42,029 nt of DNA from Mesonia sp. HuA40 (lineage in GTDB: Bacteria > Bacteroidota > Bacteroidia > Flavobacteriales > Flavobacteriaceae). Shown one piece after another: positions 16,022-23,681 of the stretch. Each line of letters starts with the position of its first letter. Position 1 is the stretch's first letter. The notes under the pieces were generated by a model. The model had not been told where the DNA came from and made no database searches. It worked only from the letters and a program-made list of their open reading frames with translations. A program made the translations under genes and the position numbers. The stretch is taken from NCBI RefSeq assembly GCF_008017835.1, contig NZ_VRLT01000062.1:1-42029 (forward strand), in the 5' to 3' direction.

Positions 16022-16546
16022 CTTAGCTTCGCCCATAATTCCTGGCACATCTACACTCCCTAAAGCATAGGTTTTTGAAGTCATTGTCAACTCGTTTTGG
16101 CCTATATCGCCTTGAGCAACTAAAGTAGCCAAATCGTCTGCACTTTTATGCACATTTACATAACCATCAAAATTGAGTAAATCTTCATAGGTAATAGCCA
16201 TACCGTTGTTCAATTGACTAAAAGTGGTTGTACTCATACCAGTAGAACCATCGATAGGTTCTAAACTTACGGCGATGTCGCCTCCTTCTGCTGCGGTGTT
16301 CATATGAATATGAGCAGGATACATATCTCCTGGTTCTGTACCTTCTAATTCTACCATTACTCGTGTCATATTATTATTCGTTTTTTCAAAGGTTACCGTA
16401 CCCATAATGCTTGGGTCTGACACTGACATAAGCGGATAAGTTTTACTTTCAGGCATTATAGGTGTCATTCCAGCGTCGTCGTCATCGCTACAGCTAGCTA
16501 AACATAAAAAGGCCAGTACTAAGGTTGTCAAAATTTTTGTTTTCAT
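16022..16546 (-). pseudogene. CHRD-domain lipoprotein, 3' end replaced by sigma antisense
   Basis: The start at 16546 gives a lipoprotein signal (MKTKILTTLVLAFLCLASC, then an Asp run), so it is an exported anchored protein. Residues about 30-170 form one CHRD domain, with MYPAHIHMNTAAEGGDIAVS, the block YEDLLNFDGYVNVHKSADDL, AQGDIGQNELT and YALGSVDVPGIMGEAKF. The next expected strand is missing. At about 16022 the frame passes into the antisense of the sigma-factor gene and runs to 15815, making a possible 243-residue chimera. Upstream ATGs at 16597 and 16570 are less likely starts. Secreted CHRD proteins of this phylum are often linked to sigma/anti-sigma pairs. Confidence 0.8.
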
Positions 16547-16743
16547 AATTTCTTTTATTTGATTAAACATTTTTGATTCTACCTTACTTACGAGCAAAAA
16601 TGTAGTTCGGTTTTTAAAAAACTGATTTATTTTTAAAAAAAATTGAGAACAACTGATAAGTCATTGATTATAAACACCCAAGAAATCCATAAAAATTTTA
16701 TTATTTTTTATTTTTTAAATTGCTATTTAATTATTCAACTAAT

Positions 16744-17430
16744 ATGAAAAAAAAGCTAGTAGTTTTAAGTGGTGCTGGAATATCTGCAGAAAGCGGTATT
16801 CAAACTTTTCGCGATGCTAATGGTTTATGGGAAAATCATGATATTATGCAAGTAGCCTCTCCCAGAGGATGGGAAGAAAACCCCGATTTGGTCCTTTCAT
16901 TTTATAATCAAAGACGCAGACAATTGAAAAAGGTACAACCTAATGCAGCTCATTTGGCTCTAAAAGATTTAGAAAAATTTTATGAGGTTTGCATCATCAC
17001 CCAAAATGTAGACGATCTTCATGAACGCGCCGGAAGCACCTCTGTTATTCATCTTCACGGTGAACTCTTAAAAGCCAGAAGTTGTGTAAATGAAAATGAA
17101 GTGCTTTACTGGCCAAATGATTTAAATATTGGGGATTTTTGTTCGCAGGGAAAACAACTAAGGCCACACATTGTTTGGTTTGGCGAGGCTGTACCTAAGC
17201 TGGAATTGGCCATTTCAAAAGTTACTCAAGCCGATATTATAATGATTGTAGGCACTTCTATGCAAGTCTATCCCGCAGCAGGTTTAGTTGATTATGCCGC
17301 CCCAAAAACTCCTATTCATGTAATTGATTTAAATCCGCACACTAAACCAAAAGGCAATATTTTTGTCTATCCAGAAAAGGCGAGCCTAGCTTTACCCCAA
17401 CTGGCTAAGGTACTCATAAAACAGGCTTAA
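16744..17430 (+). CDS. Sir2-family NAD-dependent protein deacylase
   Basis: Removes acyl groups from protein lysines using NAD, releasing nicotinamide and O-acyl-ADP-ribose. The start at 16744 (MKKKLVVLSGAGISAESGIQ) gives 228 residues; an ATG at 16720 adds eight. NAD motifs are GAGISAESGIQTFR and TQNVDDLHERAGS, and the catalytic His is in IHLHGELL. GTSMQVYPAAGLVDY is the second NAD phrase. The FYNQRRR segment recalls class III (SIRT5/CobB) enzymes, which prefer acidic acyl groups. Only two Cys (RSC and DFC) are in the zinc-ribbon region instead of four, so the structural zinc is probably absent. Its stop overlaps the convergent transporter stop. Confidence 0.92.
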   Translation: MKKKLVVLSGAGISAESGIQTFRDANGLWENHDIMQVASPRGWEENPDLVLSFYNQRRRQLKKVQPNAAHLALKDLEKFYEVCIITQNVDDLHERAGSTSVIHLHGELLKARSCVNENEVLYWPNDLNIGDFCSQGKQLRPHIVWFGEAVPKLELAISKVTQADIIMIVGTSMQVYPAAGLVDYAAPKTPIHVIDLNPHTKPKGNIFVYPEKASLALPQLAKVLIKQA

Positions 17431-18347
17431 CCCATTTTAGGCGATTTAGGTTTTATATTTTTTACTCTGATTTTTCTTGATAAAATCCTACTAGATTTAT
17501 CAAAGGGAATAAATGTTATTGCAATACCACTCAACAATATTAAGCTACCTACAAGCATTTGAAAGCTTATGGGTTCATTTAAAAGCAACCAGGCTAAAAA
17601 AGCTGTTAAAACCGCCTGGCCTAGTAAAGCCAAACTAACGCGTGTGGCCCGCATTTTACTAACGGCATAATTTAGCGCTAGCCAAGCTATTAATTGGCAT
17701 ACCACAGCCTGGGTAAGCAAAACAAACCAAGCTTGTGCAGAGTGATTGATTAAGTTTTCTTGTGCGATTAAATTTAGTATTCCTAAAAAAACCGAAGAAG
17801 CGGCTAGGTTAATCAGCATGAAGCTGGTAATTTTCATATGGTCTAACACACGTTTAGACACTAAAAAATAAATAGAGTAAAAAACACCCGATAAAATTCC
17901 GAATAAAAAGGCTCGATCAAATTCAAGATTTAAAATAAATTTGAACCCTACAATGGTTACCATACCCAAAAGTGCTACTACTGTTCCTACCCAAAAATTT
18001 GTTCTTGGTTTATCAGCTAAAAACAAGAAAGCGCCTATACCTACCCAAATCGGCGACAAATTGGTGAGTAAGGTGGCTTGGGTAGCCGTTGACTCCTCGA
18101 TTGCAATATTCCATACGGCAACATCGGCACCAAATAGGGCACCACAAAGTAATGCTAAAAATATAAATTTTAAAGATGACCATCTAAAGGCTTTAGTAAA
18201 CAAAACTATTGGGAGTAAAATAATAAAAGCAAAAAACATGCGATAAAAGGCCGAAACCAATCCAGATGTATACCCCATTTTAACCAATATAGGGAAAACC
18301 GATATACCTAAAATACCGGTTACTAAAGCTAACTTTTCCCGTTGCAT
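17427..18347 (-). CDS. EamA/DMT-family transporter
   Basis: A 306-residue inner-membrane protein with ten predicted helices in two EamA repeats, the drug/metabolite transporter layout. The first repeat covers about 1-140 (from LALVTGILGISVFPILVKMG) and the second about 145-285 (LFGILSGVFYSIYFLVSKRV to LVGSLILLSGIAITFIPF). Motifs are loose, and the substrate of this large family cannot be inferred. The C-terminal tail is basic and cytoplasmic. The gene converges on the sirtuin, with the two stop codons overlapping by 4 nt, and has no obvious operon partner. Confidence 0.9.
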   Translation of the reverse strand: MQREKLALVTGILGISVFPILVKMGYTSGLVSAFYRMFFAFIILLPIVLFTKAFRWSSLKFIFLALLCGALFGADVAVWNIAIEESTATQATLLTNLSPIWVGIGAFLFLADKPRTNFWVGTVVALLGMVTIVGFKFILNLEFDRAFLFGILSGVFYSIYFLVSKRVLDHMKITSFMLINLAASSVFLGILNLIAQENLINHSAQAWFVLLTQAVVCQLIAWLALNYAVSKMRATRVSLALLGQAVLTAFLAWLLLNEPISFQMLVGSLILLSGIAITFIPFDKSSRILSRKIRVKNIKPKSPKMG

Positions 18348-18555
18348 AGCACCAAATTTAAAAGGCCAAAATTAGTTCAAATTTCAATACGATTATTTTT
18401 TTAACAAAATTATAATCAACTCTTTTTAAGTAAATTAAAAAGCCTGTTTCTTAAATTTAAATTGTTATAACTCTAGTGCTGTCCTTTTCGGATTTAATTC
18501 GTAAAAAGCCAAGGCAATTTAGGCTCAATATATTTTAAGCTAACAAAAAAGAAAT

Positions 18556-18563
18556 TATCTTTG
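18556..18563 (+). promoter_or_regulatory. -7 element TATCTTTG of purB
   Basis: An exact TAnnTTTG match 31 nt before the purB ATG at 18595, with a T-rich stretch about 20 nt upstream (18533-18536) as a weak -33 element. Confidence 0.55.
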
Positions 18564-18594
18564 TTTGCTTATTGAAAACAACACAACTATTTTT

Positions 18595-19929
18595 ATGAAT
18601 GCACTACAAGCCATAAGTCCGATTGACGGAAGGTACGCTTCAAAGACAAAAGAATTGATACCTTTTTTTAGCGAAGAGGCTTTGATTAAGTATCGCGTTA
18701 AAATTGAAATTGAATATTTTATCGCTTTATGCGAAATACCCCTACCCCAACTGAGTCATATTGAAGCTGACTTGTTTCCAAAATTACGCACCATTTATGA
18801 AAACTTTACCAGTGATGATGCACAGAAAGTTAAAGATATAGAAAAAGTTACCAATCACGATGTTAAGGCCGTTGAGTATTTTATAAAAGAAAAATTTGAT
18901 CAATTAAAACTAAGTGAAGCTAAAGAGTTTATACATTTTGGGCTCACCTCTCAAGATATTAACAATACGGCTGTGCCCCTAAGTTTAAAAGATGCATTAG
19001 ATCAAGTCTATATCCCAGAAATAGACGCGGTTATTGAAAAATTAAACCAACTAGCACAAGAATGGGAAGCGATTTCACTATTGGCGAGAACTCACGGTCA
19101 ACCCGCTTCTCCTACTCGATTAGGGAAAGAAATCGCCGTATTTGTAGAACGTCTTAATCAACAGCGCAAACTTTTATTAGAGCTACCAACAGCAGCCAAA
19201 TTTGGCGGTGCTACAGGTAATTTTAACGCACATCACGTAGCTTATCCTAATGTAGACTGGAAAAATTTTGCAGAGAGTTTTGTCGAAGGTTTAGGGATGA
19301 AACATTCTTTTCCTACAACTCAAATTGAACATTACGACTATCTAGCCGCTTGTTTTGATGCTCTTAAACGAATCAATACAATTTTAATTGATTTAGATAG
19401 AGATATATGGACCTATGTTTCAATGGATTATTTTAAACAAAAAATAAAAAAAGGAGAAGTTGGTTCATCGGCAATGCCACACAAAGTTAACCCAATTGAT
19501 TTTGAAAATAGTGAAGGTAATTTAGGAATTGCAAATGCCCTATATGAGCATTTGGCAGCAAAATTACCTATAAGCAGATTACAACGTGACCTTACCGATA
19601 GTACTGTACTGCGTGCAATTGGTGTGCCTTTAGGGCATAGTTTAATCGCATTTAAAGCTACCTTGAAAGGATTAAATAAGTTACTTTTAAATGAAGAAAA
19701 ACTACAAGCAGATTTAGAGAGCAATTGGGCGGTCGTTGCCGAAGCTATTCAAACCATATTAAGAAGAGAAGCCTACCCATCGCCTTATGAGGCATTAAAA
19801 GGACTTACTCGAACCAATGAAAAAATAAATGCCGAGAGTATTGCTGCTTTTATAGAAACTCTAGAAATAACCGACGAGGTTAAAAATGAACTTAAACAAA
19901 TAACACCACAAAATTACACGGGTATTTAA
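18595..19929 (+). CDS. purB: Adenylosuccinate lyase
   Basis: Cleaves SAICAR to AICAR and adenylosuccinate to AMP, releasing fumarate both times, in purine synthesis. The start at 18595 (MNALQAISPIDGRYASKTKE) gives 444 residues and the typical family N terminus; an upstream ATG at 18565 sits at the promoter and is unlikely. The superfamily signature GSSAMPHKVNPIDFEN is at 290-305 and includes the catalytic mobile-loop Ser. THGQPASPT (166-174) and TSQDINNTA (118-126) are the other conserved active-site blocks. The length fits the E. coli-type enzyme. It has its own promoter and is followed by a hairpin terminator. Confidence 0.96.
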   Translation: MNALQAISPIDGRYASKTKELIPFFSEEALIKYRVKIEIEYFIALCEIPLPQLSHIEADLFPKLRTIYENFTSDDAQKVKDIEKVTNHDVKAVEYFIKEKFDQLKLSEAKEFIHFGLTSQDINNTAVPLSLKDALDQVYIPEIDAVIEKLNQLAQEWEAISLLARTHGQPASPTRLGKEIAVFVERLNQQRKLLLELPTAAKFGGATGNFNAHHVAYPNVDWKNFAESFVEGLGMKHSFPTTQIEHYDYLAACFDALKRINTILIDLDRDIWTYVSMDYFKQKIKKGEVGSSAMPHKVNPIDFENSEGNLGIANALYEHLAAKLPISRLQRDLTDSTVLRAIGVPLGHSLIAFKATLKGLNKLLLNEEKLQADLESNWAVVAEAIQTILRREAYPSPYEALKGLTRTNEKINAESIAAFIETLEITDEVKNELKQITPQNYTGI

Positions 19930-19953
19930 AAAACCAGACGCCCGAATGGTTTT
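19930..19953 (+). terminator. Hairpin after purB
   Basis: AAAACCA (19930-19936) pairs with TGGTTTT (19947-19953) around a 10-nt loop, directly after the purB stop. It is short and AT-rich, so moderate support only. Confidence 0.45.
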
Positions 19954-20013
19954 ATTACCCAATTATAAAAGGTTATTGTATTAACTTTTCAATAACTAAA
20001 AATCTATTTTAAG

Positions 20014-20544
20014 ATGAAAAAAAATTATATTGTACTTTACCTAATCTGCATATTGAGCTTAATAGCTTGCCAAGAAAATACAAAAAAGACGGAAAAAGGT
20101 GTAGAAAAAACTAAAATTAACGCTAAGAATAAGGAAACCAGTACAGTTGGTTTTAAAGACAATCAAACCGAAACCGATTTTAAGTACTATTTAGCACTAC
20201 AAGAACAATTGGTAGCGGGCCAAGCAGAAAAATCTAATGCCATAGCTAAGGATTATATTCAAAATGCCATTAATAAAGACACTGAAATTTTTGAAATATA
20301 CCAGTCTATCACTAATGCCAACGATATAGAATCTATACGTGAGCATTTTTTAAAATTATCTATTGTTTTAGAACAAGAAATCGATAAGCATTTAAATTCT
20401 GGTACTATTTATAAAATTAACTGCCCTATGGCATTTAATAATGGAGGTGGTTTCTGGTTTTCTAAATCTGAAGAAGTTCTTAATCCATATTTTGGAGATA
20501 AGATGCTACGTTGTGGAAGCGTTACCGCTACGCTTAGAAAATAA
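20014..20544 (+). CDS. Orphan lipoprotein
   Basis: I do not recognise the family. The 176-residue product opens with MKKNYIVLYLICILSLIAC, a lipoprotein signal with a LIAC lipobox. A Lys/Thr/Glu-rich linker (about 20-50) follows, then a compact helical domain (about 55-140), and a C-terminal segment with two Cys (KINCPMAFNNGGGFWFSK and GDKMLRCGSVTATL). The block CPMAFNNGGGFWFS looks like the end of the DUF3347 / metal-binding group found near copper systems, but this is tentative. It is isolated between purB and a strong terminator-like hairpin. It could belong functionally with the metal-efflux locus 0.8 kb downstream. Confidence 0.8.
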   Translation: MKKNYIVLYLICILSLIACQENTKKTEKGVEKTKINAKNKETSTVGFKDNQTETDFKYYLALQEQLVAGQAEKSNAIAKDYIQNAINKDTEIFEIYQSITNANDIESIREHFLKLSIVLEQEIDKHLNSGTIYKINCPMAFNNGGGFWFSKSEEVLNPYFGDKMLRCGSVTATLRK

Positions 20545-20583
20545 GTTGGAATAAAACGAGTGTAGTCCTAATTGCACTAATAG

Positions 20584-20632
20584 AAAAATATGGTTTATCT
20601 GGTTGTTTTAAATGGGTAAACCATATTTTTTT
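20584..20632 (+). terminator. 14-bp hairpin terminator
   Basis: The arm at 20584-20597 (AAAAATATGGTTTA) is the exact reverse complement of 20617-20630, with a 19-nt loop and further T after the stem. It lies 40 nt past the lipoprotein stop. Confidence 0.6.
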
Positions 20633-21328
20633 AAAAGCCATAGTTTCTATTTTCTCGCCTATTACAAAGAAAAAATCGCATTTAATGCTAGTTTTCTAAT
20701 GCTACATTAAATTCAACACCTACTTATAAATACTTAAAACGCAAGGCGAGTTTCTTAATTGAAAGTAGGATATGAACAATGATTTTAACCCTAAAAAGAT
20801 TTACAGATTTTGAATTACTAACTCCTTGATGCTAGATCTTGGTAAATAAACCCTACTTACCTATTAATTATTATAGAGGGTTTATAAAGATGATTAAAAT
20901 GCTCTCCTATTGCAGCAAAATCTGAAGTGAAAATTTAGTCTACCTACTAACAAGCCTAAAGCTAAAACTAGCTTTTTGAACAAATAACCAAATCAAAATT
21001 ACCATTTCGCTAATTTGCTATTCTAAAACATTCAAAAAGAAATTGTACCTTTACAAGAGTAACTAACCTAAGATGGTCGAAGTTAATAATCAATAGGTAT
21101 TGTTTCAAATATCAGCTCGAAATAGGATTAAGCTAGTAACAATTAAGTATGCCGTTGGAGATTGAATAGAAGAGATAGCTTTCAGCATTATTTTTGTATA
21201 GCAATATCATAAATATAGCAACAGTAAATTAATTTTCCTGTTTTTAGAATTAATTAAAACGTATGCTAGTTATAAATAAATTAGTACAGGAGTACTCGTA
21301 AGCGCTTTGAACTCTGGAAATATTTTTA
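20633..21328. other. 696-bp intergenic stretch
   Basis: AT-rich DNA upstream of the metal-efflux locus. I found no believable reading frame on either strand. A 16-nt stretch at 20923-20938 is identical to 2767-2782 inside repeat unit B. A small inverted repeat (AGTAC and GTACT) is near 21282-21296. The region should contain the promoter of the efflux genes; a metal-responsive operator is possible but no clear dyad was seen. Confidence 0.4.
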
Positions 21329-22534
21329 ATGAAAAACACCATATTATTTATCATTTTATTGGTAGCTGGAGGATATTTAGCCTATATCGTTTTCAATAAA
21401 GAAATGCCAAAACCAAGAAGCTATTTAACTGAAAATTCACCAGAAACTTCTCAAAACAAAAAATCAACTAATCATAGTCACGTAAACTTGATAGGGCAAA
21501 ATCAATGCTTGGTTTGTAAGCAAGAAATTAACATAAATGAAGAAAGTTCAGTTCAAATAAAACCAAAACAATTTTTAGTTTCAAACAGTTTATATGCTAG
21601 TTCTGAGATAAAGATAAGGAGTGTACAACCCGATTTGTCCCATTACTACCAGTTAAAAGTAAAACCTAAATCTTATAATCCTATTTACTACCGCCAGGCT
21701 CGGCCCTCACCAGGAACTTTTAAATTAAACCCAGCACTAAATAAGTTCCTAATCACGCAACCGGGAGAAGTAATCGGTAAATTTTTTCCTAAAAACTTCG
21801 CTGGCTACCAGCTTGCTTATTTAAAAGCTTTAAGATCTTCAAATAAAACAAATAATATAATCTCATTAGAAAATAATTTGTACCAAATTGGATTAAACGC
21901 AGAAGAGATAAAAAAAATTAAAAAAACGGGTAAACCCTTGCCCTATATTGAATTTAAAGCACCAAATTACGGAAAAATAATCTTAATTGATTCTAGTGAA
22001 GCAAATGAGGAGCAATTTGATTTGCCGCTTTTTGAATTTAGCAATAAGAATCTCAAAGAGCTTACATTTAAGATTCCTGATAGTTGGAAAATGGCAAAAA
22101 ACTTTACCGAAAAAATTTTTGTTACCATTAACAATAACGACATTCCTTTAACCTACCTTGAAAAACATGGTTTGATTCTCAAAAATGAACAAGAAACCTT
22201 AATTAAAATACTAGTTGACTTTAAGAATATTCCTTTTGAAGACGCCGAATTACTTAACGTTTTTCTACCAAAACAAAGATCCGAAAAGGAAAAAAAACCG
22301 CTTTTAATTCCTCAAGAGTCTTTAACAACGAATGCCAAAGGAGAACAAATTCTATATGTAAAAACCTACCCTAAGCATTTAATTTTTGAATCGCGCAAAG
22401 TGGTAGTTAAAAAACACTCCAAACTCAATTACGAAGTTATAAAGGGGCTTCGACCAGGTGAGTATATTGTAACTCAAAATGTAGAAACGCTAAACGCCAT
22501 AGAGAGTATCTACGAATCAAACTATCAAAATTAG
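21329..22534 (+). CDS. Divergent CusB-like efflux adaptor
   Basis: A 401-residue periplasmic membrane-fusion-type protein with one N-terminal anchor (MKNTILFIILLVAGGYLAYI). A Cys pair (QNQCLVCKQEI, about 58-68) stands where CusB relatives carry a heavy-metal-binding CPICGM motif. Residues about 150-220 (FFPKNFAGYQLAYLKALRSS to YQIGLNAEEIKKIKKTGK) resemble the CusB phrase SPEL..AQ.EYL with the helical hairpin. The C-terminal membrane-proximal domain is seen in LLIPQESLTTNAKGEQILYV and VIKGLRPGEYIVTQNVETL. The middle is shortened and the usual Gly-rich lipoyl half is poorly kept, so it may be a specialised or degenerate adaptor. It heads the plus-strand metal-efflux locus, 1.15 kb before the CusA gene. 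Confidence 0.7.
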   Translation: MKNTILFIILLVAGGYLAYIVFNKEMPKPRSYLTENSPETSQNKKSTNHSHVNLIGQNQCLVCKQEININEESSVQIKPKQFLVSNSLYASSEIKIRSVQPDLSHYYQLKVKPKSYNPIYYRQARPSPGTFKLNPALNKFLITQPGEVIGKFFPKNFAGYQLAYLKALRSSNKTNNIISLENNLYQIGLNAEEIKKIKKTGKPLPYIEFKAPNYGKIILIDSSEANEEQFDLPLFEFSNKNLKELTFKIPDSWKMAKNFTEKIFVTINNNDIPLTYLEKHGLILKNEQETLIKILVDFKNIPFEDAELLNVFLPKQRSEKEKKPLLIPQESLTTNAKGEQILYVKTYPKHLIFESRKVVVKKHSKLNYEVIKGLRPGEYIVTQNVETLNAIESIYESNYQN

Positions 22535-22607
22535 AACCATATTTACTTACAAAACACAATAAACAAGAATAATTTTAGTTTTAGAATAGCATAGTAAATT
22601 TAAATAT

Positions 22608-23219
22608 ATGTCGGCTATTTTACAAAAAGCATATAATCATTGTTTTCGTATATTAAAAGAGAGTAGATGTAATTTCCTAGACTTTCATAATTGCCAACAC
22701 ACCCAAGAAGTCTATAACATTGTAAAAACAATTGGGACATATGAAAAGCTAGATAAAGATGAATTGGAAATCGTTTTATTAGCAGCGCTTTTTCATGATA
22801 CAGGAAATACACAAACTTTTCAAGGTCACGAGATGCTTAGCGCACATAAAGCTAGCTGTTTTTTGAATCAAAATAAATATCCCAAAACAGGTATTGAAAA
22901 ATTAACCAATTGCATCTTAGGAACCAAAATGCCGCAACAACCTAAAACTATTTTAGAGAAAGTGCTTTGCGATGCAGATTTAGCACATTTAGGATCAACC
23001 GATTTCCAAGAAAAGAATAAATGTTTACGTTTAGAGTGGCACAACCAACTCAATTTATCTTTTACAACCAAAGAGTGGCTAGAGCTGAATTGCTCTTTTC
23101 TGGAGAATCATACTTATTTTACAAGTTTCGGAAAAAAGTTTCTAGAGCCTCAGAAGCAAAAAAACATGATTAAAATAAAGAATTTATTAAACCAAAACAA
23201 CATTCAAAAAATTGCTTAA
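22608..23219 (+). CDS. HD-domain metal-dependent phosphohydrolase
   Basis: A 203-residue cytoplasmic protein of the HD superfamily. The metal ligands are visible: His in FHNCQHTQEV (about 27-31), the HD pair in AALFHDTGNT (about 63-64), a His in GHEMLSAHKA, and Asp in LCDADLAHLGS (about 125). This layout fits the predicted phosphohydrolases of the COG4339-like group; a nucleotide or phospho-compound is the likely substrate but cannot be named. It stands between the CusB-like gene (73 nt before) and the DUF6660-type gene (39 nt after), an unusual place within a metal-efflux locus. Confidence 0.8.
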   Translation: MSAILQKAYNHCFRILKESRCNFLDFHNCQHTQEVYNIVKTIGTYEKLDKDELEIVLLAALFHDTGNTQTFQGHEMLSAHKASCFLNQNKYPKTGIEKLTNCILGTKMPQQPKTILEKVLCDADLAHLGSTDFQEKNKCLRLEWHNQLNLSFTTKEWLELNCSFLENHTYFTSFGKKFLEPQKQKNMIKIKNLLNQNNIQKIA

Positions 23220-23246
23220 GTAGTATAAGTTCCCAAAAAATTTAAG

Positions 23247-23254
23247 TAATTTTG
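23247..23254 (+). promoter_or_regulatory. -7 element TAATTTTG before the DUF6660-type gene
   Basis: An exact TAnnTTTG match only 4 nt before the ATG at 23259, so transcription would begin near the start codon. It would make the DUF6660-type gene the first gene of the CusA transcript. Confidence 0.5.
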
Positions 23255-23258
23255 TTTT

Positions 23259-23612
23259 ATGAGGTTAGTTGTTTTTATCTTTTCTGTATACCTGTTGGGA
23301 CTTAATTTGGTTCCTTGCGATGATGGTTTACACAATGAAAACAACCTTAGTAATTCAAATTATATAGAACAAACGACTGCCAATTTTTTGGTTCTTGAAG
23401 CTATTCAAGAGTATAATGATTTAGAGCATCACCACGAGTTTGACCTTTGCTCTCCTTTTTGCCAATGTCATTGTTGTCACATCCACATCATTTCAATGCC
23501 AAGTTTGAAATACCAGTTGAATTTGAGTTTAAAAAAACGACAAAAGCCTCAATTGGAGCAACAATTCCTAGAAAACTATCCAAAAAACCTATTGCAGCCT
23601 CCCCAGGTCTAA
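23259..23612 (+). CDS. Cys/His-rich small protein (DUF6660 type)
   Basis: A 117-residue protein. A hydrophobic N terminus (MRLVVFIFSVYLLGLNLVPC) suggests export or membrane anchoring. The middle holds a dense metal-ligand cluster, HHHEFDLCSPFCQCHCCHIH, with five Cys and several His within about 25 residues. The tail is basic. Proteins like this are found directly before CusA-type RND genes in flavobacteria and carry the label DUF6660. Binding of soft metals (Cu, Zn, Cd) and delivery to the pump is inferred from composition and position. It ends 69 nt before the permease gene. Confidence 0.8.
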   Translation: MRLVVFIFSVYLLGLNLVPCDDGLHNENNLSNSNYIEQTTANFLVLEAIQEYNDLEHHHEFDLCSPFCQCHCCHIHIISMPSLKYQLNLSLKKRQKPQLEQQFLENYPKNLLQPPQV

Positions 23613-23681
23613 AAATTATTCCATAAAAAAAACTTGGCCTCATAGGCTAAGCCTTATTGTTTAATTTTTTATATCTATTAT

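Noticed and set aside
18348-18594. Purine riboswitch in the purB leader
   Set aside because: None of the conserved purine-riboswitch core or its paired loops is visible, and the promoter lies only 31 nt from the start codon.
20633-21328. A missing gene upstream of the efflux locus
   Set aside because: Reading both strands gave stops every few codons and no protein-like segments that could be chained.
23634-23650. Hairpin before the CusA gene as an attenuator
   Set aside because: The 7-bp stem with a G-T pair and 3-nt loop (TTGGCCT/AGGCTAA) is too weak to support a regulatory claim.
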